Positions 51,172 to 59,282 of a DNA stretch of 64,000 nt are shown one piece after another. Below the pieces are notes generated by a model. The model had not been told where the DNA came from. It saw only the letters and a list, made by a program, of their open reading frames with translations, and did no database searches. The stretch's first letter is position 1. Every line of letters starts with the position of its first letter. The stretch is from positions 372,001 to 436,000 of the forward strand of contig CAWHXR010000010.1 in NCBI GenBank assembly GCA_963833375.1, written 5' to 3'. The DNA comes from DASUPK01 sp963833375. Lineage in GTDB: Bacteria > Actinomycetota > Thermoleophilia > Solirubrobacterales > 70-9. The position numbers and the translations under genes were made by a program.

Positions 51172-52182
51172 GTGCAGTCCACCTCCTCCACAAGTCGGGT
51201 TGCTCCTTCGGAGCACCCTCGCGCAGACGCGGGCCCGTCCCGGGTCCTGCTCGCGGCGCCGCGCGGCTACTGCGCGGGCGTCGATCGCGCCGTGCAGACG
51301 GTCGAGCATGCGCTCGACCTCTACGGCGAGCCGATCTACGTCCGCAAGGAGATCGTCCACAACAAGCACGTGGTGCACGAGCTCGAGAAGCGGGGCGCGA
51401 TCTTCGTCGAGCAGGAGACCGAGGTGCCGGAGGGGGAGATGGTCGTCTTCTCCGCGCACGGCGTCGCCCCGAGCGTCCACGAGAACGCCGAGAAGCGGCG
51501 GCTGCGCACGATCGACGCGACCTGCCCGCTGGTCACCAAGGTCCATGTCGAGGCCAGGAAGTTCGCCCAGGACGGCTACACGATCGTCCTGATCGGCCAC
51601 GAGGGCCACGAGGAGGTCGAGGGGACCACCGGTGAGGCGCCCGACAGGACCGTCTTGGTCCAGACCGAGGCCGACGTCGACGAGCTCGACGTCGACGACC
51701 CCGACCGGATCGCCTACATCACACAGACCACCCTCTCCGTGGACGAGACGAGCTCGATCATCGCCCGCCTCAAGGAGAAGTTCCCGAACGCGGTCGGGCC
51801 CAAGACCGACGACATCTGTTATGCGACGACGAACCGCCAGCACGCCGTCAAGGAGCTGGCGCGCGAGTGCGACCTTGTCCTGGTGATCGGATCGACCAAC
51901 TCATCGAACTCCAACCGCCTCGTCGAGGTCGCCCGCGCGCACGGCGCCGACTCCTACCTGATCGACAACCACCTCCAGGTCGACGAGGCCTGGCTCGAGG
52001 GCGTCGAGGCGGTCGGGATCACGTCCGGCGCCAGCGCGCCCGAGGAGCTCGTCGAGCAGCTTGTCACCTTCTTCCGCGAGCGCGGTGCGAGCGACGTCTC
52101 CGAGCTGAAGACCGTCGACGAGGACGTGCGCTTCATGCTCCCCGGCGAGATCCGCAAGGAACTCGCCGGCTCAGGCGCCTAG
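51172..52182 (+). CDS. ispH: 4-hydroxy-3-methylbut-2-enyl diphosphate reductase
   Basis: 336 residues with a GTG start (TTG 51166 alternative). Three cluster cysteines in GYCAGVDRA, DATCPLVTKVH and DICYATTNRQ; catalytic region GSTNSSNSNRLVEVARAHGA and GITSGASAPEELVEQLV. Last step of the MEP isoprenoid pathway. The N-terminal ~20 residues translate repeat copy 3, so the true start may lie further in, but no better start codon is available. Confidence 0.93.
   Translation: MQSTSSTSRVAPSEHPRADAGPSRVLLAAPRGYCAGVDRAVQTVEHALDLYGEPIYVRKEIVHNKHVVHELEKRGAIFVEQETEVPEGEMVVFSAHGVAPSVHENAEKRRLRTIDATCPLVTKVHVEARKFAQDGYTIVLIGHEGHEEVEGTTGEAPDRTVLVQTEADVDELDVDDPDRIAYITQTTLSVDETSSIIARLKEKFPNAVGPKTDDICYATTNRQHAVKELARECDLVLVIGSTNSSNSNRLVEVARAHGADSYLIDNHLQVDEAWLEGVEAVGITSGASAPEELVEQLVTFFRERGASDVSELKTVDEDVRFMLPGEIRKELAGSGA
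51196..51223. repeat. GGGTTGCTC/GAGCACCC repeat, copy 3
   Basis: CGGGTTGCTCCTTCGGAGCA then CCCTCGCG, overlapping the predicted 5' end of ispH. Confidence 0.6.
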
Positions 52183-52198
52183 GCCCGGCGGGGCCGAG

Positions 52199-52963
52199 TC
52201 AGGGCACTCCCGCCGCGAACTGGATCGAGTAGACCAGCAGATCCGGCGAGGGCTCGAGCACGAGGGTGTGGCGCTCGTTCCGCCCGTGCAGGGTCAGCTC
52301 CTGCAGGCCGGGGTTCGTGACCTCGATCGGATCGAGGTCCTCGCCGTCGATGCGGATCGCGATGCGGCCATCGCCGTCGGTGGCGGCGTAGGCTCCACCC
52401 GCCTCGTAGGTGACTCGGAGGGAGCCGTCTGCATCGGCCGCCGACCAGGGCTCTTCGGTTGACCCGCCGGGAAAGACCTCCGGAGTGGGGGCGATCACGT
52501 TCACGCCCGGCGCATCGGTGGGCCGCATCGGCTCGATCGGCGGTGGCCAGTCGCCGTCGCCATTGGACCCGGCGAGCGCCTCGCGAATCGCCTCCTCGGT
52601 GCCCGCATAGTCCCCCTCGCCGAGGTGGTACCAGCGCAGCGCGCCGCCCTTGCCCCAGAGAAAGAGGGCGGGCCAGCCGTGGGGCTCGTACAGCCGCCAG
52701 AGCGCGAACTCCGTATCCACGGCCACCGGCCACTCGATTCCCAGCCGCTCGACCGCTCCGGCCACCGCATCGACCGACTGGGTGAATGGGAAGCGCGGCG
52801 AGTGGATCCCGATCAGGGCCAGGCCGTGATCGGAATAGCGCTCCTGCCACGCCCGCAGGTAGGGCAGGGTCCGGACCGAGTTGAGCTGGGCGAAGTCGAA
52901 GAAGTGGACGAGCGCGGGACGCCCCGCCACCAGGCGGTCGATCGAGGCCACGGGCCGGCCCAC
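52199..52963 (-). CDS. Thioredoxin-fold protein (DipZ-type) lacking active-site cysteines
   Basis: 254 residues. FFDFAQLNSVRTLPYLRAW near residue 21 aligns with the FWTYTCINCIRTLPYLKAW segment of DipZ-like thioredoxins, both cysteines being replaced (Gln and Ser). LALIGIHSPRFPF, VDTEFALWRLYEPHGWPALF, and a C-terminal beta domain (like the DipZ carbohydrate-binding-like domain) follow. No disulfide activity expected; likely a binding or scaffolding role. GTG start; the open frame upstream (IPPGLDW) looks family-like but has no start codon I can find. Confidence 0.75.
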   Translation of the reverse strand: MGRPVASIDRLVAGRPALVHFFDFAQLNSVRTLPYLRAWQERYSDHGLALIGIHSPRFPFTQSVDAVAGAVERLGIEWPVAVDTEFALWRLYEPHGWPALFLWGKGGALRWYHLGEGDYAGTEEAIREALAGSNGDGDWPPPIEPMRPTDAPGVNVIAPTPEVFPGGSTEEPWSAADADGSLRVTYEAGGAYAATDGDGRIAIRIDGEDLDPIEVTNPGLQELTLHGRNERHTLVLEPSPDLLVYSIQFAAGVP

Positions 52964-53109
52964 CCAGTCGAGGCCGGGTGGGATCGGAGGGACGGCGATG
53001 TCGGGGCGGGGGGGACGCAGGCGCCGGAGGGTATGCTGCGCGCGCTATTCAAGGGCGCTCCGCGGGCAAGCCGAGGAGCGACCCGACTAATGAAAAAGGA
53101 GTGGTTGGA

Positions 53110-53727
53110 GTGAGCCGATCGGTTTGGGAGCGCATCGAGGAGAGTCGGGCCCGTCACAACGTGCTCGAGCACCCCTTCTACGTGAGGTGGTCCGCAGGGG
53201 AGCTGAGCCGCGAGGAGCTCGCTCGCTACGCGGGCCAGTACCGGCACGCGACCGAGGCCCTCGCCCGCCTCTGCCGGCAGGCCGCGGATGACGCCCCGGA
53301 CGGCCAGCGCGACGAGATCGCGACCCACGCCGCGGAGGAGGAGGCCCACGTCGGCCTCTGGGACGACTTCGTCGAGGCCGCCGGTGGCGAGATCGGCGCC
53401 GAGCCCACGCCCGAGACCGCCGAGTGCGTCACGGACTGGACGACAGCCGACGGCTACCTCGCCGAGCTCGCGCGCATGTACGCGATCGAGAGCGGGCAGC
53501 CGAAGATCTCCCGCGTCAAGCGGGAGGGCCTCTCGCGCTTCTACGGGATCGACGGTGGCCCGGGCGACGAGTACTTCCGTGTCCACGAGCAGGCCGACCA
53601 CGCCCACGCCGAGGAGTCACACCGGCTGATCGACGCCGCGATGACCCCCGAGGACGAGGACGCGATCGTCGAGGCGGCGGAGTCGGCCTTCCGGGCGAAT
53701 TGGCGCCTGCTCGACGGGGTCAGCTGA
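53110..53727 (+). CDS. TenA/PqqC-like (CADD-type) helical protein
   Basis: 205 residues, GTG start 8 bases after AAAGGAG. HPFYVRWSAGELSREELARY and GQYRHATEALARLCRQAADD start the seven-helix haem-oxygenase-like fold; EEEAHVGLWDDFVEA, YAIESGQPKISRVKREGL and HEQADHAHAEESHRLID carry His/Glu residues that could form a di-metal site as in CADD/PqqC relatives. Not a clear TenA (thiaminase cysteine missing). May belong to cofactor metabolism. Confidence 0.75.
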   Translation: MSRSVWERIEESRARHNVLEHPFYVRWSAGELSREELARYAGQYRHATEALARLCRQAADDAPDGQRDEIATHAAEEEAHVGLWDDFVEAAGGEIGAEPTPETAECVTDWTTADGYLAELARMYAIESGQPKISRVKREGLSRFYGIDGGPGDEYFRVHEQADHAHAEESHRLIDAAMTPEDEDAIVEAAESAFRANWRLLDGVS

Positions 53728-53740
53728 CCCTGGAGCTCCG

Positions 53741-53941
53741 ATGCGCGGTCGCTTCTGGTGGTCTCGCGACCGCGCGATCGGGATCGCGCTGGGAATCGTG
53801 CTCGGGATCGCGGTGATCCTGATCTTCCTGTTCCTCGGATCCCGCAACACGATCGACGAGCCGTCTCTGTCAGGCGACGCGACCCAGACCCAGACGCAGG
53901 CGGCGCCGCAGACCTCCACCGGTCAGGCCAAGGCTCCGTAG
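53741..53941 (+). CDS. Small membrane protein
   Basis: 66 residues: basic start, one TM helix (IGIALGIVLGIAVILIFLFL), then a Thr/Gln-rich extracytoplasmic tail. The next gene's ATG follows its stop directly. Confidence 0.6.
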   Translation: MRGRFWWSRDRAIGIALGIVLGIAVILIFLFLGSRNTIDEPSLSGDATQTQTQAAPQTSTGQAKAP

Positions 53942-54322
53942 ATGCAGTCCCGCGGCGCCCGTATCGGAGTTCTGGTCGCCGTGGTGGCCGTCGCGGTCGT
54001 GCTCTTCATCGTCTTGGGCAGCGGCGGTGGCGGTGGCGGGTCGACCTCCTCCGGGACCCAGGTGCTGACCGTGAACGACGGCAACCCGGTCGGAGGCGTG
54101 AAGACGCTTACGTACAACAAAGGTGACCAGGTCAACCTGGAGGTTCGGCTGAACACGCCCGAGGAGGCGGTCCACGTGCACGGCTACGAGATCGAGAAGC
54201 CCGCGAAGACGAGCCCGGTGAGGTTCTCCTTCCCGGCCAACCTCGACGGCGTGTTCGAGATCGAGGTCCACCGGACCGGCGGAAGCGACGCCCAGATCGC
54301 CGAGCTGAAGGTGAACCCCTAG
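53942..54322 (+). CDS. Membrane-anchored cupredoxin-like protein
   Basis: 126 residues: N-terminal TM helix/signal anchor (IGVLVAVVAVAVVLFIVLGS), Gly/Ser linker, then a Greek-key-like domain with GDQVNLEVRLNTPEEAVHVH, HGYEIEKP and FEIEVHRTGG. The HVHGYE pair and late His suggest metal binding, but the cupredoxin Cys ligand is missing. Operon with the polytopic protein 8 bp downstream. Confidence 0.7.
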   Translation: MQSRGARIGVLVAVVAVAVVLFIVLGSGGGGGGSTSSGTQVLTVNDGNPVGGVKTLTYNKGDQVNLEVRLNTPEEAVHVHGYEIEKPAKTSPVRFSFPANLDGVFEIEVHRTGGSDAQIAELKVNP

Positions 54323-54329
54323 GCGGGGA

Positions 54330-55778
54330 ATGACGTCCCGAGGCTCGAAGGCCGCGATCGCGGCCGCGATCGCGGGTTCGGTCGCGCTCCTGGCGCTGCC
54401 GGATCCGGCCTGGGCCCACGCCCTGGTCGGCCGCAAGGACCTGCCCGTTCCGGCGTGGCTCTTCGCCTGGGGAGCCTCCCTGGTCCTGATCATCTCGTTC
54501 GCGCTGCTCTCGATCGCGTGGACCGAGGCGCGCCTGCAACGGGAGGACTGGCGGGCCATGCCGCGCTGGTTCTCGGGGGCGGTCCTCAATCCGGCGACGC
54601 AGGTGGTCTGCGGGCTGATCGGGGTCGGGCTGCTCGTGCTGGTGCTCTACGCCGGCTTCCGGGGAATCGAGGACCCGACCCAGAACTTCACGATCATCTT
54701 CGTCTTCTACACGTTCTGGCTGGGCATGGTCCTGGTCAGCGTGCTGCTCGGGGACGTCTTCCGGGCGTTCAATCCGTGGCGCGCGATCGGTCGCGCGATC
54801 TCGGGAGGCTTCCGACTGGTCGCCGGCGAGTCCGCGCCGACGCCATTCAGCTATCCGGCGCGGTTCGGTCGCTGGCCGGCCGTGATCGGCGTTCTGCTGT
54901 TCGTCTGGCTCGAGCTGATCGCGGGCGGCGGGGCGGCGCCGACCCCCCACAAGGTCGCCGTCGCCACGGTGGTCTACAGCGTCATCACCTTCGCCTGCAT
55001 GGCGCTCTTCGGCGTCGAGGAATGGATCGCCCGCGGCGAGACCTTCAACGCGTACTTCGGGATGTTCTCGCGGCTCGGCCCGTTCGAGGCGCGAGAGCAC
55101 GAGGTCGGCCGGCGCAAGTTCCTGAGCGGAGCACCGCAGTGGGCAGCCGTCCCGGGGGCCGCCGCGCTGGTGCTCACCTCGATCGCCGTGACCAGCTTCG
55201 ACGGCGCCCAGGAGGGCGTCCTCTCCGGTTCGATCACGTGGACCTTCGAGCGCTGCAACGACATCGGGCTCAGCCTGCCCGATTCCTTCCGGATCGCCAA
55301 CACGATCTGGCTGCTGATCACGCTGGCCGCCGTCTCCGCGCTCTACTGGCTCGGGGTCCAGGGAATGCACACCGTCCGGGGGTCGCCGCCGGTCAGGGAG
55401 CTGGGGCGCTCCTTCGCACACACGCTGATCCCGATCGCGCTGGCGTACATCGTCGCCCACTACTTCAGCGCCTTCCTTTACCAGGAGCAGGCCCAGTTCA
55501 CGTACATCCTCTCGGACCCGCTGGGCCACGGATCCGACCTGTTCGGAACGGCCGGCGGCGGGATCAACTACGGGATCGTCGGGTCGAATACCGTCTGGTA
55601 CGTCCAGGTCGCCGCGCTGGTGGTCGGCCACGTCCTCGCGCTGACGCTGGCCCACGACCGGGCCCTGGCGGTCTACGACAACGTCCGGCACGCATCCCGC
55701 TCGCAGTACTTCATGCTCGCGGTGATGGTGGGCTTCACCTGCTTCGGGCTCTTCCTGCTCTCACAGGCGAACGCCTAG
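54330..55778 (+). CDS. Polytopic membrane protein (fenitrothion-hydrolase-like annotation group)
   Basis: 482 residues; a signal-like start ending in AWAHALVGRKDLPVPAW, then about eleven TM helices, with short motifs FNPWRAI and RFGRWPAVIGVLLFVWLELI. Related actinobacterial proteins are sometimes called fenitrothion hydrolase, without evidence known to me for that activity. Together with the cupredoxin-like neighbour it may take part in metal handling. Function uncertain. Confidence 0.6.
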   Translation: MTSRGSKAAIAAAIAGSVALLALPDPAWAHALVGRKDLPVPAWLFAWGASLVLIISFALLSIAWTEARLQREDWRAMPRWFSGAVLNPATQVVCGLIGVGLLVLVLYAGFRGIEDPTQNFTIIFVFYTFWLGMVLVSVLLGDVFRAFNPWRAIGRAISGGFRLVAGESAPTPFSYPARFGRWPAVIGVLLFVWLELIAGGGAAPTPHKVAVATVVYSVITFACMALFGVEEWIARGETFNAYFGMFSRLGPFEAREHEVGRRKFLSGAPQWAAVPGAAALVLTSIAVTSFDGAQEGVLSGSITWTFERCNDIGLSLPDSFRIANTIWLLITLAAVSALYWLGVQGMHTVRGSPPVRELGRSFAHTLIPIALAYIVAHYFSAFLYQEQAQFTYILSDPLGHGSDLFGTAGGGINYGIVGSNTVWYVQVAALVVGHVLALTLAHDRALAVYDNVRHASRSQYFMLAVMVGFTCFGLFLLSQANA

Positions 55779-55811
55779 CTACCGGCGGGGGGCGCGGCAG
55801 GAGGTGCTTGT

Positions 55812-55828
55812 CCTCGGCCACGCCGAGG
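55812..55828. terminator. Hairpin between convergent genes
   Basis: CCTCGGC-CAC-GCCGAGG, 7-bp perfect stem, between the polytopic protein and znuA. Confidence 0.45.
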
Positions 55829-55834
55829 CGCCGG

Positions 55835-56746
55835 CTACCGCGCGCTGAGTCCCGCCCCGATCATCTCGGCGTCGCGCCTCAGCATCCCGATGTAGCCGCC
55901 GGCGTCCCCGGGGGCCTCGACCGGCAGGTGCTCCTCGATTCTCACCCCGGTGCGGGAGGCGATCCCCTCCAGCACCTCTGGGTTGTCGGTCTCCTGGGCG
56001 AAGACCGTGGGGACGTGCGCCTGACGGATCGCTTCCTCGACGTCGTTGACCGTCTGGGCGGTGGCCTCCGCGTCCGGTCCGCTCGCCGGGAAGGGCGTCG
56101 CGATCACCTGAAAGCCGAAGTGGTCGGCGAAGTAGCCGAGCGCGTCGTGGGAGGTGACCAGCTTGCGGTTCCGGGGTGGGACGGCGGCGAGCGTCCGCCG
56201 CATCTCGGCGTCGAGCCGGCGGAGCTGGGTCGCGTAGGCCCGCGCGCGGGCGCGGTACCCGGCGGCGTGCTCGGGATCGGCCTTCGCCAGCGTCTCCACG
56301 AGCGCCGGCAGCGCCTTGGCGACTCGAGTCGGATCCATCCAGACGTGCGGGTCATAGCCGCCTGCCGCACCCGCCTCCGCGCTCGGGTGCTCGAGTGAGC
56401 CCGCCGACTGGAAGCGCTGCAGGGGACCGACGTGGTCGGCCATCGCGAACTTGGGGACCTTGATGTCCGAGATCGGGATCCCGGCCTCCAGATTCGCGCC
56501 GTTGTAGACGAGCAGGAGGTCGTTCTCGATCCGCGCCCGGTCCTTGGCGCTGAGCTGGAACTCGTGCGGGCTGGTGCCGTCGGGGATCACCTGATCGACC
56601 TCGGCGTCCGGTCCCGCCACCTGCCGAACCACGTCGGCCCAGATCCCGGTGGTCACTGCGATCGTGTGGTGGTTGCCCCCGGCCTCTCCGCAGCCGGAGA
56701 GAGCGCCGGCCAGCAAGGAGAGCGCGACCAGGAACCCGACGGTCAT
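55835..56746 (-). CDS. znuA: Zinc/manganese-binding lipoprotein ZnuA-like
   Basis: 303 residues; lipobox LSGC (Cys19). Metal ligands: His in GTSPHEFQLS, His in YDPHVWMDP, His in TSHDALGYFADHFG, and a C-terminal Asp/Glu after FAQETDNPE. No His-rich loop between them. Likely zinc, from the neighbouring zur/znuCB. Its ATG is only 12 bp from the divergent small gene, so promoter sequence must overlap coding DNA. Confidence 0.9.
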   Translation of the reverse strand: MTVGFLVALSLLAGALSGCGEAGGNHHTIAVTTGIWADVVRQVAGPDAEVDQVIPDGTSPHEFQLSAKDRARIENDLLLVYNGANLEAGIPISDIKVPKFAMADHVGPLQRFQSAGSLEHPSAEAGAAGGYDPHVWMDPTRVAKALPALVETLAKADPEHAAGYRARARAYATQLRRLDAEMRRTLAAVPPRNRKLVTSHDALGYFADHFGFQVIATPFPASGPDAEATAQTVNDVEEAIRQAHVPTVFAQETDNPEVLEGIASRTGVRIEEHLPVEAPGDAGGYIGMLRRDAEMIGAGLSAR

Positions 56747-56758
56747 ACTTGGCGGGCG

Positions 56759-56920
56759 ATGGCCGCCTCGCTCCCGCTTGCCCACCTCGGACACTGGTAC
56801 CTGTGGATTCCCTACGCCCTGCCGGTGCTGATCGTGCTGGCGGCCTCGCTCAGCGCGTCCAGGCAACAGCGCCGCGAGAATCGAGAGGCGGAGGCGCAAG
56901 AGTCCGAGGCGAAGCCCTAG
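56759..56920 (+). CDS. Small membrane protein within the znu locus
   Basis: 53 residues: HLGHWYLWIPYALPVLIVLA single TM helix, then a charged Arg/Glu tail. Opposite strand to znuA and znuB, filling the gap between them; its stop adjoins the znuB stop. Protein-like composition, no RBS. Confidence 0.5.
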   Translation: MAASLPLAHLGHWYLWIPYALPVLIVLAASLSASRQQRRENREAEAQESEAKP

Positions 56921-57763
56921 CTAGCGCCGCGCCACCGGCAGCGCCAGCGCGATGACGAAGCCGCTGACCGCGACCAGCACGATCGAGGCGCCGGCGGCCA
57001 GGTCGAAGTTCCAGGAGAGGATCAGGCCGAGCGGCGCGCTCGCTGCGGCGATCGCCGCCGAGAGGATCATCATCACCGGCAGGCGCTTGGTGAGCAGGGC
57101 CGCAGTCGCGGGCGGAGCGATCAGCAGGCCGAGCACCAGCAGCGCCCCCACCACGCGGAAGCCGATCACCACCGCAAGCGTGACCAGGACGAGCATCGCC
57201 AGGTGGAGGCGCTCGACCGGGAGCCCCAGGGCGGCGGCCCGCTGCGGGTCGAAGGAGAGCATCAGGAACGGCCGGTAGAGCAACAGCACCAGGGCGACGA
57301 TCGCGATCGCGAACACGGCGCTCAGCGTCGCCTCGCCGTTCGAGACCCCCAGCACGTCCCCGAACAGGAAGGACGTGAGGTCGACCGAGTAGCCCTGTAC
57401 CCGGGAGACGATCGCCACGCCCAGCGCCAGCATGAAGACGAAGACGACGGCGGCGGCAGTCTCCTCCCTCACCCGGGTCCGCCTCAGTACGAAGTTGGTG
57501 GCGCCGGCGGTGAACAGCCCGGCGGCGAGGGCCCCCAGCCAGATCGCCGTCTGATCTGGGCTGCTGCCCGCCGCCCCCGCGGTGAGCGCGAACGCGATCG
57601 CGACCCCGGGCAATACGCCGTGGGCGAGGCTGTCGGACATCAGCGCCATTCCGCGCAGGATCACGTAGCAGCCGACGACCCCGCAGATCACGCCGACGGC
57701 CGCCGCCGCAAGGGCGCCGGTGCGGACGAACTCGGCCTGGAACGGGTCGATGAGCCAGCCCAT
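56921..57763 (-). CDS. znuB: Zinc ABC transporter permease ZnuB-like
   Basis: 280 residues, eight or nine TM helices; GALAAAAVGVICGVVGCYVI, RGMALMSDSLAHGVLPGVAI and VVGALLVLGLLIAPPATAAL are ABC-3 family blocks. Start overlaps the znuC stop. Confidence 0.92.
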   Translation of the reverse strand: MGWLIDPFQAEFVRTGALAAAAVGVICGVVGCYVILRGMALMSDSLAHGVLPGVAIAFALTAGAAGSSPDQTAIWLGALAAGLFTAGATNFVLRRTRVREETAAAVVFVFMLALGVAIVSRVQGYSVDLTSFLFGDVLGVSNGEATLSAVFAIAIVALVLLLYRPFLMLSFDPQRAAALGLPVERLHLAMLVLVTLAVVIGFRVVGALLVLGLLIAPPATAALLTKRLPVMMILSAAIAAASAPLGLILSWNFDLAAGASIVLVAVSGFVIALALPVARR

Positions 57764-58527
57764 CAGCCCGCTCCGTGGTGGTGATGCGCGGTGTCGACCA
57801 GCAGCTCGCCGACCCGGAGGATGTGGCCGGCGAAGGTCTCCGACACGACCTCCTCGGTGAAGGTGGTTCGGGGAGGCCCGAAGGCGACCAGCCGGCGGTT
57901 GAGGCAGAGGACGAGGTCGAAGTCCCGGCCGGCGCTCTCCAGGTCGTGGGTCGCGACCAGGATGGTGCGTCCCCGCTCCCGCCATCGGTTCAGCAGGCGC
58001 TGGAGCGCGCCGTGGGTCGGGGCGTCGAGACCGGCGAACGGCTCGTCGAGCAGGAAGACGTCGGCGTCCTGGGCGGAGGCCTGGGCGAGCAGGGTTCGCT
58101 GCCGCTCGCCGCCCGAGAGGTCTCCGAAGCGCCGCTGAGCGAGGTGCTCGATGCCGAGCTCACCCAGCGCGGAGGAGACCAGCGCGCGGTCCCGGTCCCC
58201 GAAGCGCCCGAGCCAGCCCAGGTCGCCGTAGCGGCCCATCCTGACGACGTCGGTGACGGTGACCGGGAACGAGGGCTCGATGTCTAGCCGCTGGGGGACG
58301 AAGGCGATCCGCCGGCTCGCCAGCCGGATGCTGCCCGCGCTGGGCCGCGCCAGCCCGATCGCTGCCCGGAACAGGGTCGTCTTGCCGGCCCCGTTCGGCC
58401 CGAGCAGCGCGACGGTCGAGCTGGGAGGAATCTCGAAGCTCACGTCCTCGAGCGCCGGCTTGCGTCCGTAGCGGACCGTCAGATCCTGCGCGGCGATCGC
58501 GGGGGCGGTCGAGGCCGCGGCGGCCAT
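57763..58527 (-). CDS. znuC: Zinc ABC transporter ATPase ZnuC-like
   Basis: 254 residues: Walker A GPNGAGKTTLFRA near residue 42, LSGGERQRTLLAQASAQDAD signature, FLLDEPFAGLD Walker B, VATHDLE. A C-terminal HHHH stretch may bind zinc. 5 bp after zur. Confidence 0.92.
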   Translation of the reverse strand: MAAAASTAPAIAAQDLTVRYGRKPALEDVSFEIPPSSTVALLGPNGAGKTTLFRAAIGLARPSAGSIRLASRRIAFVPQRLDIEPSFPVTVTDVVRMGRYGDLGWLGRFGDRDRALVSSALGELGIEHLAQRRFGDLSGGERQRTLLAQASAQDADVFLLDEPFAGLDAPTHGALQRLLNRWRERGRTILVATHDLESAGRDFDLVLCLNRRLVAFGPPRTTFTEEVVSETFAGHILRVGELLVDTAHHHHGAG

Positions 58528-58532
58528 TGCCA

Positions 58533-58982
58533 CTACTTCCGCGCGCAGCGAGCGCAGTCGCCGTGGATGACGATGTCGTGCCCGCTCATCGAGTGGCGCA
58601 GACGGCCGGCGAGCCGCTCGAGCTGGCGCTCGAGGCCCTCGTCCTCGAACGCCGTGACGCGGCCGCACCTGTCGCAGACGGCGTGGTGGTGATGCTCGCC
58701 GCCGGGGACGACGGGCTCATAGCGAGCGGCCCCCTCGCCGAACTCGACCCGCTGCACCAGCCCCATCTCGTGGAGGAGGTCGAGCGCCCGGTAAATGCTG
58801 GCGATGCCGACGTCCTCCCCCGAGCGCCTCAGCCGATCCGAGATCTCCTGCGCCGAGAGGCAGCAGCTCTGGTGCCCCAGCAGGCCGACGACCGCCTCGC
58901 GAGCTCCGCCGGCGCGGTGTCCGGCGTCGCTCAGCGCCGCGCGCGCGGAGCTCTCCCAGTCGGAGGTGGCCGTCTTCGGCAT
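58533..58982 (-). CDS. zur: Fur-family regulator, probably Zur
   Basis: 149 residues. HTH region SAQEISDRLRRSGEDVGIAS-IYRALDLL, metal-site GGEHHHHAVCDRCGRVTAFE and C-terminal CARC (second Cys pair) as in Zur/Fur. Leads the zur-znuC-znuB operon, so it probably represses its own operon in zinc excess. Confidence 0.88.
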   Translation of the reverse strand: MPKTATSDWESSARAALSDAGHRAGGAREAVVGLLGHQSCCLSAQEISDRLRRSGEDVGIASIYRALDLLHEMGLVQRVEFGEGAARYEPVVPGGEHHHHAVCDRCGRVTAFEDEGLERQLERLAGRLRHSMSGHDIVIHGDCARCARK

Positions 58983-59002
58983 GCCCGAAGACTAGCGGCC
59001 AA

Positions 59003-59023
59003 TTGAGATTGATTCTCGTTATC
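59003..59023 (-). promoter_or_regulatory. Fur/Zur-box-like operator upstream of zur
   Basis: On the minus strand GATAACGAGAATCAATCTCA, close to a Fur-type box (GATAATGATAATCATTATC), 21 bases ahead of the zur start. GAGA-N5-TCTC symmetry within it. Confidence 0.6.
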
Positions 59024-59054
59024 GCCGTCCCACCAGGAGACGGCGAGGACGATC

Positions 59055-59216
59055 GTGCTCGCCGGTCCGATCGCCCCGACGTTCGAGGAGGCAGCGGAGG
59101 GTGCCCAGCGCGCCTACCAGCGCGAGACGACCGAGGCCCTGGCAGGCCTCGCGACGGACGACGGCGAACTGCGGGCGTCGATGACGACTCTGGAGCTGCT
59201 CGCTGTCAGTCCGTAG
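59055..59216 (+). CDS. Doubtful small protein
   Basis: 53 residues from a GTG: LAGPIAPTFEEAAEGAQRAY then QRETTEALAGLATDD. Composition is protein-like and an AGGA precedes the start, but no family is recognised; it fills the gap between zur and sufD. Confidence 0.25.
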   Translation: MLAGPIAPTFEEAAEGAQRAYQRETTEALAGLATDDGELRASMTTLELLAVSP

Positions 59217-59282
59217 CGGCGACGGGGATCGCCCGGACTGCCGCTGCGCGGCGCGTGGCAGAGTGACGGTCCGCCGAGGGCG

